A stretch of DNA of 28,286 bases from Saccoglossus kowalevskii (Eukaryota; Hemichordata; Enteropneusta; Harrimaniidae): positions 1 through 28,286 of the forward strand of contig NW_003128453.1 of assembly GCF_000003605.2 (NCBI RefSeq). Reading direction: 5' to 3'. Below, piece by piece: positions 1-11,610 of the stretch. The translations under genes were made by a program, and so were the position numbers. How positions within the stretch are numbered: the first letter of the stretch is position 1; each line of letters starts with the position of its first letter. The notes under the pieces were generated by a model. That model had not been told where the DNA came from. It did no database searches and saw only the letters and a list, made by a program, of their open reading frames with translations.

Positions 1-622
1 AAGAGTGGACATTCATAATGTGACAATTTTAGTGCAGTGGACATTCACAATGTGACATTTTAGTGCAGTAGATATTCACAATGTGACATTTTCGTGCAGT
101 AAACATTCACAATGTGACATTTTAGTGCAGTAGACATTCACAGAGTGACATTTTAGTGCAGTAGACATTCACAATGTGTCATTTTAGTACAGTAGACATT
201 CACAATGTGATATTTTAGTGCAGTAGACATTCACAATGTGTCATTTTAGTACAGTAGACATTCACAATGTGACATTTTAGTGCAGTAGACATTCACAATG
301 TGACATTTTAGTACAGTAGACATTCGCAATGTGACATTTTTGTGTAGTGGACATTTACAATGTGTCATTTTAATGCAGTGGACATTCACAATGTGACATT
401 TTAGTGCAGTGGAAATTCACAATGTGACATTTTAGTGCAGTGGACATTCACAATGTGACATTTTAGTACAGTAGATATTCACAGTGTAACATTTTTGTGC
501 AGTGAATATTAACAATGTGACATTTTCGTGCAGTAGACATTCACAATGTGACATTTTAGTACAGTAGACATTCACAATGTGACATTTTCGTGCAGTAAAC
601 ATTAACAATGTGACATTTTAGT

Positions 623-655
623 GCAGTAGACATTAGACATATTTTAGTGTAAATA
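623..655 (+). repeat. Short 26-bp monomer, a marker of M2 (first of 14)
   Basis: In place of the usual CACAATGTGACA core segment this monomer has AGACATA, five bases less, giving CATTAGACATATTTT. The same change recurs with CATTAGACAT starting at 631, 1930, 3658, 4180, 6403, 7327, 8995, 12212, 19885, 22017, 22382, 24512, 25499 and 26548. Because the change is complex and identical each time, it almost surely arose once and was spread with its HOR block. It is followed by GTGTAATAG, GTGCAGTAG or GTGCAATAG, or by AATGTAATAG (19885 and 22382), which splits the copies into lineages. The five-base loss shifts the register of everything downstream relative to a strict 31-bp grid. Confidence 0.9.
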
Positions 656-1321
656 GACATTCACAATGTGACATTTTTGTGCAGTAGACATTCACAGAGT
701 GACATTTTAGTGCAGTAGACATTCACAATTGTGTCATTTTAGTAAAGTAGACATTCACAATGTGACATTTTAGTACAATAGATATTCACAATGTGACATT
801 TTACTACAATAGATATTCACAATGTGACATTTTTGTGCAGTGAAGATTCACAATGTGACACTTGTGTGCAGTAGACAATCACAATGTGATATTTTAGTAC
901 AGTAGACATTCACAATGTGACATTTTAGTACAATAGATATTCACAATGTGACATTTTCGTGCAGTAAACATTCACAATGTGACATTTTAGTGCAGTAGAC
1001 ATTCACAATGTGACATTTTCGTGCAGTAAACATTCACAATGTGACATTTTAGTGCAGTAGACATTCACAGAGTGACATTTTAGTGCAGTAGACATTCACA
1101 ATGTGACATTTTCGTGCAGTAAACATTCACAATGTGACATTTTAGTGCAGTAGACATTCACAATGTGACATTTTCGTGCAGTAAACATTCACAATGTGAC
1201 ATTTTAGTGCAGTAGACATACACAGAGTGACATTTTAGTGCAGTAGACATTCACAATGTGACATTTTAGTACAGTAGACATTCACAATGTGACATTTTCG
1301 TGCAGTAAACATTCACAATGT

Positions 1322-1570
1322 GACATTTTAGTGCAGTAGACATTCACAGAGTGACATTTTAGTGCAGTAGACATTCACAATGTGTCATTTTAGTACAGTA
1401 GACATTCACAATGTGACATTTTCGTGCAGTAAACATTCACAATGTGACATTTTAGTGCAGTAGACATTCACAGAGTGACATTTTAGTGCAGTAGACATTC
1501 ACAATGTGACATGTTAGTACAGTAGACATTCACAATGTGACATTTTCGTGCAGTAAACATTAACAATGTG
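1322..1570 (+). repeat. 124-bp four-monomer sub-repeat inside M1
   Basis: Within M1 four linked variants follow one another: a core CACAGAGTG, a monomer with AATGTGTC or AATGTGAC, a TTTTAGTACAGTAGAC linker and a TTTTCGTGCAGTAAAC linker. The CACAGAGTG core recurs exactly 124 bp apart, for example near 1345 and 1469, 10449 and 10573, 15709 and 15833, 16674 and 16798, and 17818 and 17942. The round just before each run usually starts with CATACACAGAGTG. This is a second periodicity nested between the 31-bp monomer and the kilobase HOR, and implies that a four-monomer unit was amplified before the larger HOR formed. Confidence 0.85.
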
Positions 1571-1985
1571 ACATTTTAGTGCAGTAGACATTCACAATGT
1601 GACATTTTAGTGCAGTAGACATTCGCAATGTGACATTTTTGTGTAGTGGATATTTACAATGTGTCATTTTAATGCAGTGGACATTCACAATGTGACATTT
1701 TAGTGCAGTGGAAATTCACAATGTGACATTTTAGTGCAGTGGACATTCACAATGTGACATTTTAGTACAGTAGATATTCACAGTGTAACATTTTTGTGCA
1801 GTGAATATTAACAATGTGACATTTTCGTGCAGTAGACATTCACAATGTGACATTTTAGTACAGTAGACATTCACAATGTGATATTTTCGTGCAGTAAACA
1901 TTAACAATGTGACATTTTAGTGCAGTAGACATTAGACATATTTTAGTGTAATAGACATTCACAATGTGTCATTTTTGTGCAGTAG
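1509..1985 (+). repeat. Block related to 21627-22072, about 20.1 kb away
   Basis: Both stretches share GACATGTTAGTACAG (1509, 21627), an AGTGCAGTAGACATTCGC linker in place of the usual AGTACAG, and AATGTGTCATTTTTGTGCAG after the short monomer. The offset is 20,118 bp at the left and 20,087 bp at the short monomer (1930, 22017): exactly one 31-bp monomer is absent from the right-hand copy, near 21920, where a GTGCAGTGAACATTC linker fuses two types. Confidence 0.8.
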
Positions 1986-3200
1986 ACATTTTCAATGTGT
2001 CATTTTAATGCAGTTGACATTCACAATGTGACATTTTAGTGCAGTGGAAATTCACAATGTGACATTTAGTGCAGTGGACATTCACAATGTGACATTTTAA
2101 TGCAGTGGACATTCACAATGTGACATTTTAGTGCAGTGGAAATCCACAATGTGACATTTAGTGCAGTGAATATTCACAATGTGACATTTTAGTACAGTAG
2201 ATATTCACAGTGTAACATTTTTGTGCAGTGAATATTCGCAATGTGATATTTTAGTGCAGTGGATATTCACAATGTGTCATTTTAAAGCAGTGGATATTCA
2301 CAATGTGACATTTTAGTACAGTAGATATTCACAATGTGACATTTTAGTACAATAGATATTCACAATGTGACATTTTAGTACAATAGATATTCACAATGTG
2401 ACATTTTTGTGCAGTGAAGATTTACAATGTGACATTTGTGTTCAGTGGACAATCACAATGTGATATTTTAGTACAGTAGATATTCACAATGTGACATTTT
2501 AGTACAATAGATATTCACAATGTGACATTTTAGTACAATAGATATTCACAATGTGACATTTTTGTGCAGTGAAGATTCACAATGTGACATTTTAGTAGAG
2601 TGGACATTCACAATGTGACATTTTAGTGCGATGGATATTCACAATGTGACATTTTCGTGCAGTAAACATTCACAATGTGACATTTTAGTGCAGTAGATAT
2701 TCACAATGTGACATTTTAGTGCAGTAGATATTCACGATGTGACATTTTTGTGTAGTAGACATTCACAATGTGACATTTTAGTGCAATAGACATTCACAAT
2801 GTGACATTTTAGTCCAATAGACATTCACAATGTGATATTTTCGTGCAGTAAACATTCACAATGTGACATTTTAGTCCAGTAGACATTCACAATGTGACAT
2901 TTTCGTGCAGTAGACATTCACAGAGTGACATTTTAGTGCAGTGGACATTCACAATGTGACATTTTAGTGCAGTAGACATACACAGAGTGATATTTTAGTG
3001 CAGTAGACATTCACAATGTGACATTTTAGTACAGTAGACATTCACAATGTGACATTTTCGTGCAGTAAACATTCACAATGTGACATTTTAGTGCAGTAGA
3101 CATTCACAGAGTGACATTTTAGTGCAGTAGACATTCACAATGTGTCATTTTAGTACAGTAGAAATTCACAATGTGACATTTTCGTGCAGCAACATTAACA

Positions 3201-3704
3201 ATGTGACATTTTAGTGCAGTAGACATTCACAATGTGACATTTTAGTACAGTAGACATTCACAATGTGACATTTTCGTGCAGTAAACATTAACAATGTGAC
3301 ATTTTAGTGCAGTAGACATTCACAATGTGACATTTTAGTACAGTAGACATTCGCAATGTGACATTTGTGTGTAGTGGACATTTACAATGTGTCATTTTAA
3401 TGCAGTGGACATTCACAATGTGACATTTTAGTGCAATGTAAATTCACAATGTGACATTTTAGTGCAGTGGACATTCACAATGTGACATTTTAGTACAGTA
3501 GATATTCACAGTGTAACATTTTTGTGCAGTGAATATTAACAATGTGACATTTTCGCGCAGTAGACATTCACAATGTGACATTTTAGTACAGTAGACATTC
3601 ACAATGTGACATTTTCGTGCAGTAAACATTAACAATGTGACATTTTAGTGCAGTAGACATTAGACATATTTTAGTGCAGTAGACATTTTCAATGTGTCAT
3701 TTTA
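3201..3704 (+). repeat. Block duplicated 22,890 bp away at 26091-26594
   Basis: About 504 bp match 26091-26594 at a constant offset of 22,890 bp, with one mismatch seen (GACATTTTC at about 3686 against GACACTTTC). Shared rare variants are ACATTTGTGTGTAGTGG, GTGCAATGTAAATT (3431, 26321) and TTTTCGCGCAG (3551, 26441), each found only at these two places. The match starts just after a CAGCAACATTAAC change here and ends at the jump into M3. The two lie near opposite ends of the window, so homogenisation here is not only between neighbours. Confidence 0.85.
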
Positions 3705-3960
3705 AAGCAGTGGATATTCACAATGTGACATTTTAGTACAGTAGATATTCACAATGTGACATTTTAGTACAGTAGATATTCACAATGTGACATTTTAGTA
3801 CAATAGATATTCACAATGTGACATTTTAGTACAATAGATATTCACAATGTGTCATTTTAGTACAGTAGACATAAACAATGTGACATTTTCGTGCAGTAAA
3901 CATTCACAATGTGACATTTTAGTGCAGTAGACATTCACAGAGTGACATTTTAGTGCAGTG

Positions 3961-4468
3961 TAAATTCACAATGTGACATTTTAGTGCAGTGGACATTCAC
4001 AATGTGACATTTTAGTACAGTAGATATTCACAGTGTAACATTATTGTGCAGTGAATATTAACAATGTGACATTTTCGTGCAGTAGACATTCACAATGTGA
4101 CATTTTAGTACAGTAGACATTCACAATGTGACATTTTCGTGCAGTAAACATTAACAATGTGACATTTTAGTGCAGTAGACATTAGACATATTTTAGTGTA
4201 ATAGACATTCACAATGTGACATTTTTGTGCAGTAGACATTTTCAATGTGTCATTTTAATGCAGTTGACATTCACAATGTGACATTTTAGTGTAGTGGACA
4301 TTCACAATGTGACATTTTAATGCAGTGGACATTCACAATGTGACATTTTAGTGCAGTGGAAATTCACAATGTGACATTTAGTGCAGTGAATATTCACAAT
4401 GTGACATTTTAGTACAGTAGATATTCACAGTGTAACATTTTTGTGCAGTGAATATTCACAATGTGATA
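3961..4468 (+). repeat. Block duplicated at 7108-7615
   Basis: About 508 bp read as identical to 7108-7615 at offset 3147, checked at GTGTAAATTC and GTAACATTATTG (the latter near 4035 and 7182). Both continue through the short monomer (4180, 7327) and GTGTAGTGGACATTCAC. They part where this copy has GATATTATAGTG and the other GATATTTTAGTG. Just upstream, 3841-3950 instead matches about 6771-6880 at offset 2930; the 217-bp change in offset is exactly seven monomers. Confidence 0.85.
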
Positions 4469-5219
4469 TTATAGTGCAGTGGATATTCACAATGTGTCAT
4501 TTTAAAGCAGTGGATATTCACAATGTGACATTTTAGTACAGTAGATATTCACAATGTGACATTTTAGTACAATAGATATTCACAATGTGACATTTTAGTA
4601 CAATAGATATTCACAATGTGACATTTTTGTGCAGTGAAGATTCACAATGTGACATTTGTGTGTAGTGGACAATCACAATGTGATATTTTAGTACAGTAGA
4701 TATTCACAATGTGAAATTTTAGTACATAGATATTCACAATGTGACATTTTAGTACAATAGATATTCACAATGTAACATTTTTGTGCAGTGGAAATTCACA
4801 ATGTGACATTTAGTGCAGTGAATATTCACAATGTGACATTTTAGTACAGTAGATATTCACAGTGTAACATTTTTTGTGCAGTGAATATTCACAATGTGAT
4901 ATTTTAGTGCAGTGGATATTCACAATGTGTCATTTTAAAACAGTGGATATTCACAATGTGACATTTTAGTACAGTAGATATTCACAATGTGACATTTTAG
5001 TACAATAGATATTCACAATGTGACATTTTAGTACAATAGATATTCACAATGTGACATTTTTGTGCAGTGAAGATTCACAATGTGACATTTGTGTGCAGTG
5101 GACAATCACAATGTGATATTTTAGTACAGTAGATATTCACAATGTGACATTTAATACAATAGATATTCACAATGTGACTTTTTAGTACAATAGATATTCA
5201 CAATGTGACATTTTTGTGC
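4356..5219 (+). repeat. 14-monomer tandem duplication in M3
   Basis: The order from GTGGAAATTC at 4356 restarts at 4788, an offset of 432 bp (14 monomers less two bases). At the join a GTGTAACATTTTTGTGCAG monomer runs directly into GTGGAAATTC, a pairing not seen elsewhere. The copies have drifted: the first has GTGTGTAGTGG and AGTACATAG, the second GTGTGCAGTGG and AATACAATAG, so this is older than the 866-bp duplication or one copy has been partly overwritten. Confidence 0.75.
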
Positions 5220-5286
5220 AGTGAAGATTCACAATGGGACATTTTAGTAGAGTGGACATTCACAATGTGCCATTTTAGTGCGATGG

Positions 5287-8001
5287 ATATTCACAATGTG
5301 ACATTTTCGTACAGTAAACATTCACAATGTGACATTTTAGTGCAGTATATATTCACAATGTGACATTTTAGTGCAGTAGATATTCACAATGTGACATTTT
5401 TGTGTAGTAGACATTCACAATGTGATATTTTAGTGCAATAGACATTCACAATGTGACATTTTAGTCCAGTAGACATTCACAATGTGACATTTTCGTGCAG
5501 TAAACATTCACAATGTGACATTTTAGTGCAGTAGACATTCACAGAGTGACATTTTAGTGCAGTAGACATTCACAATTTGACATTTTTGTGCAGTAAACAT
5601 TCACAATGTGACATTTTAGTGCAGTAGACATTCACAATGTGACATTTTCGTGCAGTAAACATTCACAATGTGACATTTAGTGCAGTAGACATACACAGAG
5701 TGACATTTTAGTGCAGTAGACATTCACAATGTGACATTTTAGTACAGTAGACATTCACAATGTGATATTTTCTTGCAGTAAACATTCACAATGTGACATT
5801 TTAGTGCAGTAGACATTCACAGAGTGACATTTTAGTGCAGTAGACATTCACAATGTGTCATTTTAGTACAGTAGACATAAACAATGTGACATTTTCGTGC
5901 AGTAAACATTCACAATGTGACATTTTAGTGCAGTAGACATTCACAGAGTGACATTTTAGTGCAGTAGACATAAACAATGTGACATTTTAGTACAGTAGAC
6001 ATTCACAATGTGACATTTTCGTGCAGTAAACATTAACAATGTGACATTTTAGTGCAGTAGACATTCACAATGTGACATTTTAGTACAGTAGACATTCGCA
6101 ATGTGACATTTTTGTGTAGTGGACATTTACAATGTGTCATTTTAATGCAGTGGACATTCACAATGTGACATTTTAGTGCAGTGTAAATTTACAATGTGAC
6201 ATTTTAGTGCAGTGGACATTCACAATGTGACATTTTAGTACAGTAGATATTCACAGTGTAACATTTTTGTGCAGTGAATATTAACAATGTGACATTTTCG
6301 TGCAGTAGACATTCACAATGTGACATTTTAGTACAGTACACATTCACAATGTGACATTTTCGTGCAGTAAACATTAACAATGTGACATTTTAGTGCAGTA
6401 GACATTAGACATATTTTAGTGCAGTAGACATTTTCAATGTGTCATTTTAATGCATTTGACATTCACAATGTGACATTTTAGTGCAGTGGACATTCACAAT
6501 GTGACATTTTAATGCAGTGGACATTCACAATGTGACATTTTAGTGCAGTGGAAATTCACAATGTGACATTTAGTGCAGTGAATATTCACAATGTGACATT
6601 TTAGTACAGTAGATATTCAAAGTGTAACATTTTTGTGCAGTGAATATTCACTATGTGATATTATAGTGCAGTGGATATTCACAATGTGTCATTTTAAAGC
6701 AGTGGATATTCACAATGTGACATTTTAGTACAGTAGATATTCACAATGTGAAATTTTAGTACAATAGATATTCACAATGTGTCATTTTAGTACAGTAGAC
6801 ATAAACAATGTGACATTTTCGTGCAGTAAACATTCACAATGTGACATTTTAGTGCAGTAGACATTCACAGAGTGACATTTTAGTGCAGTAGACATTCACA
6901 ATGTGACATTTTAGTACAGTGGACATTCACAATGTGACATTTTCATGCAGTAAACATTAACAATGTGACATTTTAGTGCAGTAGACATTCACAATGTGAC
7001 ATTTTAGTACAGTAGACATTCGCAATGTGACATTTTTGTGTAGTGGACATTTACAATGTGTCATTTTAATGCAGTGGACATTCACAATGTGACATTTTAG
7101 TGCAGTGTAAATTCACAATGTGACATTTTAGTGCAGTGGACATTCACAATGTGACATTTTAGTACAGTAGATATTCACAGTGTAACATTATTGTGCAGTG
7201 AATATTAACAATGTGACATTTTCGTGCAGTAGACATTCACAATGTGACATTTTAGTACAGTAGACATTCACAATGTGACATTTTCGTGCAGTAAACATTA
7301 ACAATGTGACATTTTAGTGCAGTAGACATTAGACATATTTTAGTGTAATAGACATTCACAATGTGACATTTTTGTGCAGTAGACATTTTCAATGTGTCAT
7401 TTTAATGCAGTTGACATTCACAATGTGACATTTTAGTGTAGTGGACATTCACAATGTGACATTTTAATGCAGTGGACATTCACAATGTGACATTTTAGTG
7501 CAGTGGAAATTCACAATGTGACATTTAGTGCAGTGAATATTCACAATGTGACATTTTAGTACAGTAGATATTCACAGTGTAACATTTTTGTGCAGTGAAT
7601 ATTCACAATGTGATATTTTAGTGCAGTGAATATTCACAATGTGTCATTTTAAAGCATTGGATATTCACAATGTGACATTTTAGTACAGTAGATATTCACA
7701 ATGTGACATTTTAGTACAATAGATATTCACAATGTGACATTTTAGTACAATAGATATTCACAATGTGACATTTTTGTGCAGTGAAGATTCACAATGTGAC
7801 ATTTGTGTGCAGTGGACAATCACAATGTTATATTTTAGTACAGTAGATATTCACAATGTGACATTTTAGTACAATAGATATTCACAATGTCACATTTTAG
7901 TACAATAGATATTCACAATGTGACATTTTTGTGCAGTGAAGATTCACAGTGTGACATTTTAGTAGAGTGGACATTCACAATGTGACATTTTAGTGCGATG
8001 G
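5287..8001 (+). repeat. HOR interval 3 (two M2 modules, shortened first M3)
   Basis: M1 runs from 5287 to about 6085 with the CGTG/AGTG alternation, CACAGAGTG cores and a CATAAACAATG variant. M2 starts near 6090 with its short monomer at 6403, and M3 follows only to about 6790. An M1 fragment (about 6790-7015), a second M2 (from about 7019, short monomer at 7327) and a full M3 ending at GTGCGATGG (7993-8001) complete it. The first M2/M3 part is nearly identical to 24409-24860 and the second to 3961-4468, so this interval shares recent ancestry with two distant places in the array. Confidence 0.78.
6300..6751 (+). repeat. Block duplicated 18,109 bp away at 24409-24860
   Basis: About 452 bp read as identical at offset 18,109 bp. 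Shared rare variants are GTACAGTACACATTC, AATGCATTTGAC, GATATTCAAAGTG and TATTCACTATGTG. Downstream the copies rejoin at CATAAACAATG (about 6800 and 25063) with the offset raised by about 154 bp, that is five monomers less one base, so one copy has lost or gained five monomers. Confidence 0.85.
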
Positions 8002-8237
8002 ATATTCACAATGTGACATTTTCGTGCAGTAAACATTCACAATGTGACATTTTAGTGCAGTAGATATTCACAATGTGACATTTTAGTGCAGTAGATATTC
8101 ACAATGTGACATTTTAGTCCAGTAGACATTCACAATGTGACATTTTCGTGCAGTAAACAATCACAATGTGACATTTTAGTCCAGTAGACATTCACAATGT
8201 GACATTTTCTTGCAGTAAACATTCACAATGTGACATT
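7660..8237 (+). repeat. Block duplicated at 14679-15256
   Basis: About 578 bp here read as identical to 14679-15256, at a constant offset of 7019 bp. Shared rare variants include CACAATGTTATATT (7821, 14840), AATGTCACATT (about 7886, 14905), GATTCACAGTGTG (about 7940, 14959) and AAACAATCAC (about 8157, 15176). On the left, TTTTAAAGCATTGG here is replaced by TTTTAGTACAATAG there; on the right, AGTACAGTAG is replaced by TTGTGTAGTAG. CACAATGTTATATT recurs near 28003, hinting at a third relative at the right edge. Confidence 0.87.
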
Positions 8238-9875
8238 TTAGTACAGTAGACATTCACAGAGTGACATTTTAGTGCAGTAGACATTCACAATGTGACATTT
8301 TCGTGCAGTAAACATTCACAATGTGACATTTTAGTGCAGTAGACATTCATAATGTGACATTTTCGTGCAGTAAACATACACAATGTGACATTTTAGTGCA
8401 GTATACATACACAGAGTGACATTTTAGTGCAGTAGACATTCACAATGTGACATTTTAGTACAGTAGACATTCACAATGTGACATTTTCGTGAAGTAAACA
8501 TTCACAATGTGACATTTTAGTGCAGTAGACATTCACAGAGTGACATTTTAGTGCAGTAGACATTCACAATGTGACATTTTAGTACAGTAGACATTCACAA
8601 TGTGACATTTTCGTGCAGTAAACATTAACAATGTGACATTTTAGTGCAGTAGACATTCACAATGTAACATTTTAGTACAGTAGACATTCGCAATGTGACA
8701 TTTTTGTGTAGTGGACATTTACAATGTGTCATTTTAATGCAGTGGACATTCACAATGTGACATTTTAGTGCAGTGGAAATTCACAATGTGACATTTTAGT
8801 GGAGTGGACATTCACAATGTGACATTTTAGTACAGTAGATATTCACAGTGTAACATTTTTGTGCAGTGAATATTAACAATGTGACATTTTCGTGCAGTAG
8901 ACATTCACAATGTGACATTTTAGTACAGTAGACATTCACAATGTGACATTTTCGTGCAGTAAACATTAACAATGTGACATTTTAGTGCAGTAGACATTAG
9001 ACATATTTTAGTGTAATAGACATTCACAATGTGACATTTTTGTGCAGTTGACATTTTCAATGTGTCATTTTAATGCAGTTGACATTCACAATGTGACATT
9101 TTAGTGCAGTGGAAATTCACAATGTGACATTTAGTGCAGTGGACATTCACAATGTGACATTTTAATGCAGTGGACATTCACAATGTGACATTTTAGTGCA
9201 GTGGAAATTCACAATGTGACATTTAGTGCAGTGAATAATCACAATGTGACATTTTAGTACAGTAGATATTCACAGTGTAACATTTTTGTGCAGTGAATAT
9301 TCACAATGTGATATTTTAGTGCAGTGGATATTCACAATGTGTCATTTTAAAGCATTGGATATTCACAATGTGACATTTTAGTGCAGTAGCTATTCACAAT
9401 GTGACATTTAGTGCAGTGAATAATCACAATGTGACATTTTAGTACAGTAGATATTCACAGTGTAACATTTTTGTGCAGTGAATATTCACAATGTGATATA
9501 TTAGTGCAGTGGATATTCACAATGTGTCATTTTAAAGCAGTGGATATTCACAATGTGACATTTTAGTACAGTAGATATTCACAATGTGACATTTTAGTAC
9601 AATAGATATTCACAATGTGACATTTTAGTACAATAGATATTCACAATGTGACATTTTTGTGCAGTGAAGCTTCACAATGTGACATTTGTGTGCAGTGGAC
9701 AATCACAATGTGATATTTTAGTACGGTAGATATTCACAATGTGACATTTTAGTACAATAGATATTCACAATGTGACATTTTAGTACAATAGATATTCACA
9801 ATATGACATTTTTGTGCAGTGAAGATTCACAATGTGACATTTTAGTAGAGTGGACATTCACAATGTGACATTTTA
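7993..9875 (+). repeat. Reference copy of the higher-order repeat (M1-M2-M3)
   Basis: This is the clearest near-complete HOR copy, running from one GTGCGATGG mark (7993-8001) to the base before the next (9876), 1883 bp or about 61 monomers. M1 (about 8002-8685) has the CGTGCAGTAAAC and AGTCCAGTAGAC linkers and the CACAGAGTG cores. M2 (about 8686-9220) opens with CATTCGCAATG, passes GTGTAGTGGACATTTAC and the GTGTAAC core, and contains the short monomer at 8995. M3 (about 9221-9875) carries TTTTAAAGCA, AGTACAATAGAT, GTGAAGCTT and GTGGACAATC variants and ends with AGTAGAGTGG. A six-monomer tandem duplication enlarges its M3. Module names are mine; the order is read directly from the variants. 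Confidence 0.85.
9231..9540 (+). repeat. Six-monomer tandem duplication in M3
   Basis: The block beginning GTGAATAATC at 9231 restarts at 9416, 185 bp later (six monomers less one base). Both copies share the AATAATC change, which marks them as one lineage. A GTAGCTATT linker monomer stands just before the second copy; the same linker is otherwise seen near 23050 and 23422. The second copy differs by TGTGATATATTAG against TGTGATATTTTAG. Confidence 0.8.
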
Positions 9876-11311
9876 GTGCGATGGATATTCACAATGTGAC
9901 ATTTTCGTGCAGTAAACATTCACAATGTAACATTTTAGTGCAGTAGATATTCACAATGTGACATTTTAGTGCAGTAGATATTCACAATGTGACATTTTTG
10001 TGTAGTAGACATTCACAATGTGACACTTTAGTGCAATAGACATTCACAATGCGACATTTTAGTCCAGTAGACATTCACAATGTGATATTTTCGTGCAGTA
10101 AACATTCACAATGTGACATTTTAGTCCAGTAGACATTCACAATGTGACATTTTCGTGCAGTAGACATTCACAGTGTGACATTTTAGTGCAGTAGACATTC
10201 ACAATGTGACATTTTCGTGTAGTAAACATTCACAATGTGACATTTTAGTGCAGTAGACATTCACAATGTGACATTTTCGTGCAGTAAACATTCACAATGT
10301 GACATTTTAGTGCAGTAGACATACACAGAGTGACATTTTAATGCAGTAGACATTCACAATGTGACATTTTATTACAGTAGACATTCACAATGTGACATTT
10401 TCGTGCAGTAAACATTCACAATGTGACATTTTAGTGCAGTAGACATTCACAGAGTGACATTTTAGTGCAGTAAACATACACAATGTGTCATTTTTGTACA
10501 GTAGACATTCACAATGTGACATTTTCGTGCAGTAAACATTCACAATGTGACATTTTAGTGCAGTAGACATTCACAGAGTGACATTTTAGTGCAGTAGACA
10601 TTCACAATGTGACATTTTAGTACAGTAGACATTCACAATGTGACATTTTCGTGCAGTAAACATTAACAATGTGACATTTTAGTGCAGTATACATTCACAA
10701 TGTGACATTTTAGTACAGTAGACATTCGCAATGTGACATTTTTGTGTAGTGGACATTTACAATGTGTCATTTTAATGCAGTGGACATTCACAATGTGACA
10801 TTTTAGTGCAGTGGAAATTCACAATGTGACATTTTAGTGCAGTGGACATTCACAATGTGACATTTTAGTACAGTAGATATTCACAGTGTAACATTTTTGT
10901 GCAGTGAATATTCACAATGTGATATTTTAGTGCAGTGGATATTCACAATGTGTCATTTTAAAGCATTGGATATTCACAATGTGACATTTTAGTACAGTAG
11001 ATATTCACAATGTGACATTTTAGTACAATAGATATTCACAATGTGACATTTTAATACAATAGATATTCACAATGTGACATTTTTGTGCAGTGAAGATTCA
11101 CAATGTGACATTTGTGTGCAGTGGACAATCACAATGTGATATTTTAGTACAGTAGATATTCACAATGTGACATTTTAGTACAATAGATATTCACAATGTG
11201 ACATTTTAGTACAATAGATATTCACAATGTGACATTTTTTGTGCAGTAAAGATTCACAATGTGACATTTTAGTAGAGTGGACATTCACAATGTGTCATTT
11301 TAGTGCGATGG
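9876..11311 (+). repeat. HOR interval 5, compact copy lacking the short monomer
   Basis: M1 is long (about 9885-10720), with AGTCCAGTAGAC linkers and three CACAGAGTG cores, the last two 124 bp apart. M2 begins near 10726 but passes after the GTGTAAC core at about 10890 straight into the M3-like TGTGATATTTTAGTGCAGTGG monomer, so the second half of M2, including the short monomer, is missing. M3 ends at GTGCGATGG (11303-11311). The spacing from the previous mark is 1427 bp, 46 monomers plus one base; the extra base fits a T-run expanded to six at about 11226. Confidence 0.78.
9990..10910 (+). repeat. Block duplicated at 15250-16170
   Basis: About 920 bp correspond to 15250-16170 at a constant offset of 5260 bp, checked at CAGTGTGACA (10171, 15431), ATACACAGAG (10321, 15581) and GACATTCGCA (10721, 15981). 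A handful of single-base differences separate the copies (for example ACACTTTA, AATGCGAC and CGTGTAG here; AATGAGAC there). The correspondence ends where this copy goes on GAATATTCACAATGTGATATT and the other GAATATTAACAATGTGAC. Confidence 0.82.
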
Positions 11312-11610
11312 ATATTCACAATGTGACATTTTCGTGCAGTAAACATTCACAATGTGACATTTTAGTGCAGTAGATATTCACAATGTGACATTTTAGTGCA
11401 GTAGATATTCACAATGTGATATTTTTGTGTAGTAGACATTCACAATGTGACATTTTAGTGCAATAGACATTAACAATGTGACATTTTAGTCCAGTAGACA
11501 TTCACAATGTGTCATGTTCGTGCAGTAAACATTCACAATGTGACAGTTTAGTCCAGTAGACATTCACAATGTGACATTTTCTTGCAGTAAACATTCACAA
11601 TGTGACATTT
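11001..11610 (+). repeat. Block duplicated at 16911-17520
   Basis: About 610 bp correspond to 16911-17520 at a constant offset of 5910 bp, checked at TTAATACAAT (11051, 16961), TGACAGTTTA (11541, 17451) and CTTGCAGTAA (11581, 17491). A long T-run stands at the same point in both, six T here and eight there (GACTTTTTTTTG, about 17144). The marker TGTGTCATGTTCG is shared by the two, and a related TGTGTCATGTTTG lies near 23779. Confidence 0.82.

Larger units (their letters stand above)
1..2634 (+). repeat. HOR interval 1 (partial at left edge, two M2 modules)
   Basis: The left edge cuts into M1-like monomers. M2 begins with CATTCGCAATG at about 321 and reaches the short 26-bp monomer at 631. 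A mixed stretch (650-950) with AGTAAAGTAG, AGTACAATAG and GTGAAGATT follows, then a long M1 (about 950-1615) with several 124-bp sub-repeats. A second M2 starts at 1620, with its short monomer at 1930, followed by M3 ending at GTGCGATGG (2626-2634). The stretch 321-650 matches 1620-1949 at a constant offset of 1299, so the two M2 modules are close relatives. The short monomer at 631 is followed by GTGTAAATAG, one base longer than the usual GTGTAATAG. Confidence 0.8.
2635..5286 (+). repeat. HOR interval 2 with three internal fusion junctions
   Basis: M1 (about 2635-3340), M2 starting near 3350 and the short monomer at 3658 are followed by an abrupt jump into M3 at about 3703. A second jump into an M1 fragment lies near 3841 (marked by CATAAACAATG at about 3870), and a third back into M2 near 3950 (AGTGCAGTGTAAATTC). 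A second short monomer is at 4180. M3 is then duplicated in tandem (4356-4787 and 4788 to about 5219). All junctions preserve the 31-bp phase. The interval is 2652 bp, well above the 1.9-kb reference copy, explained by the partial second M2 and the doubled M3. Confidence 0.78.

Noticed and set aside
10385-10570. Minus-strand open reading frame of 61 codons
   Set aside because: It is the reverse strand of the repeat. Because 31 is not a multiple of three, the frame cycles through all three phases of the monomer and gives a 31-residue peptide period; it stays open only because linked variants (CGTG linker, CATACACAATGTGTC) happen to remove the usual TAA and TGA. There is no sign of coding selection.
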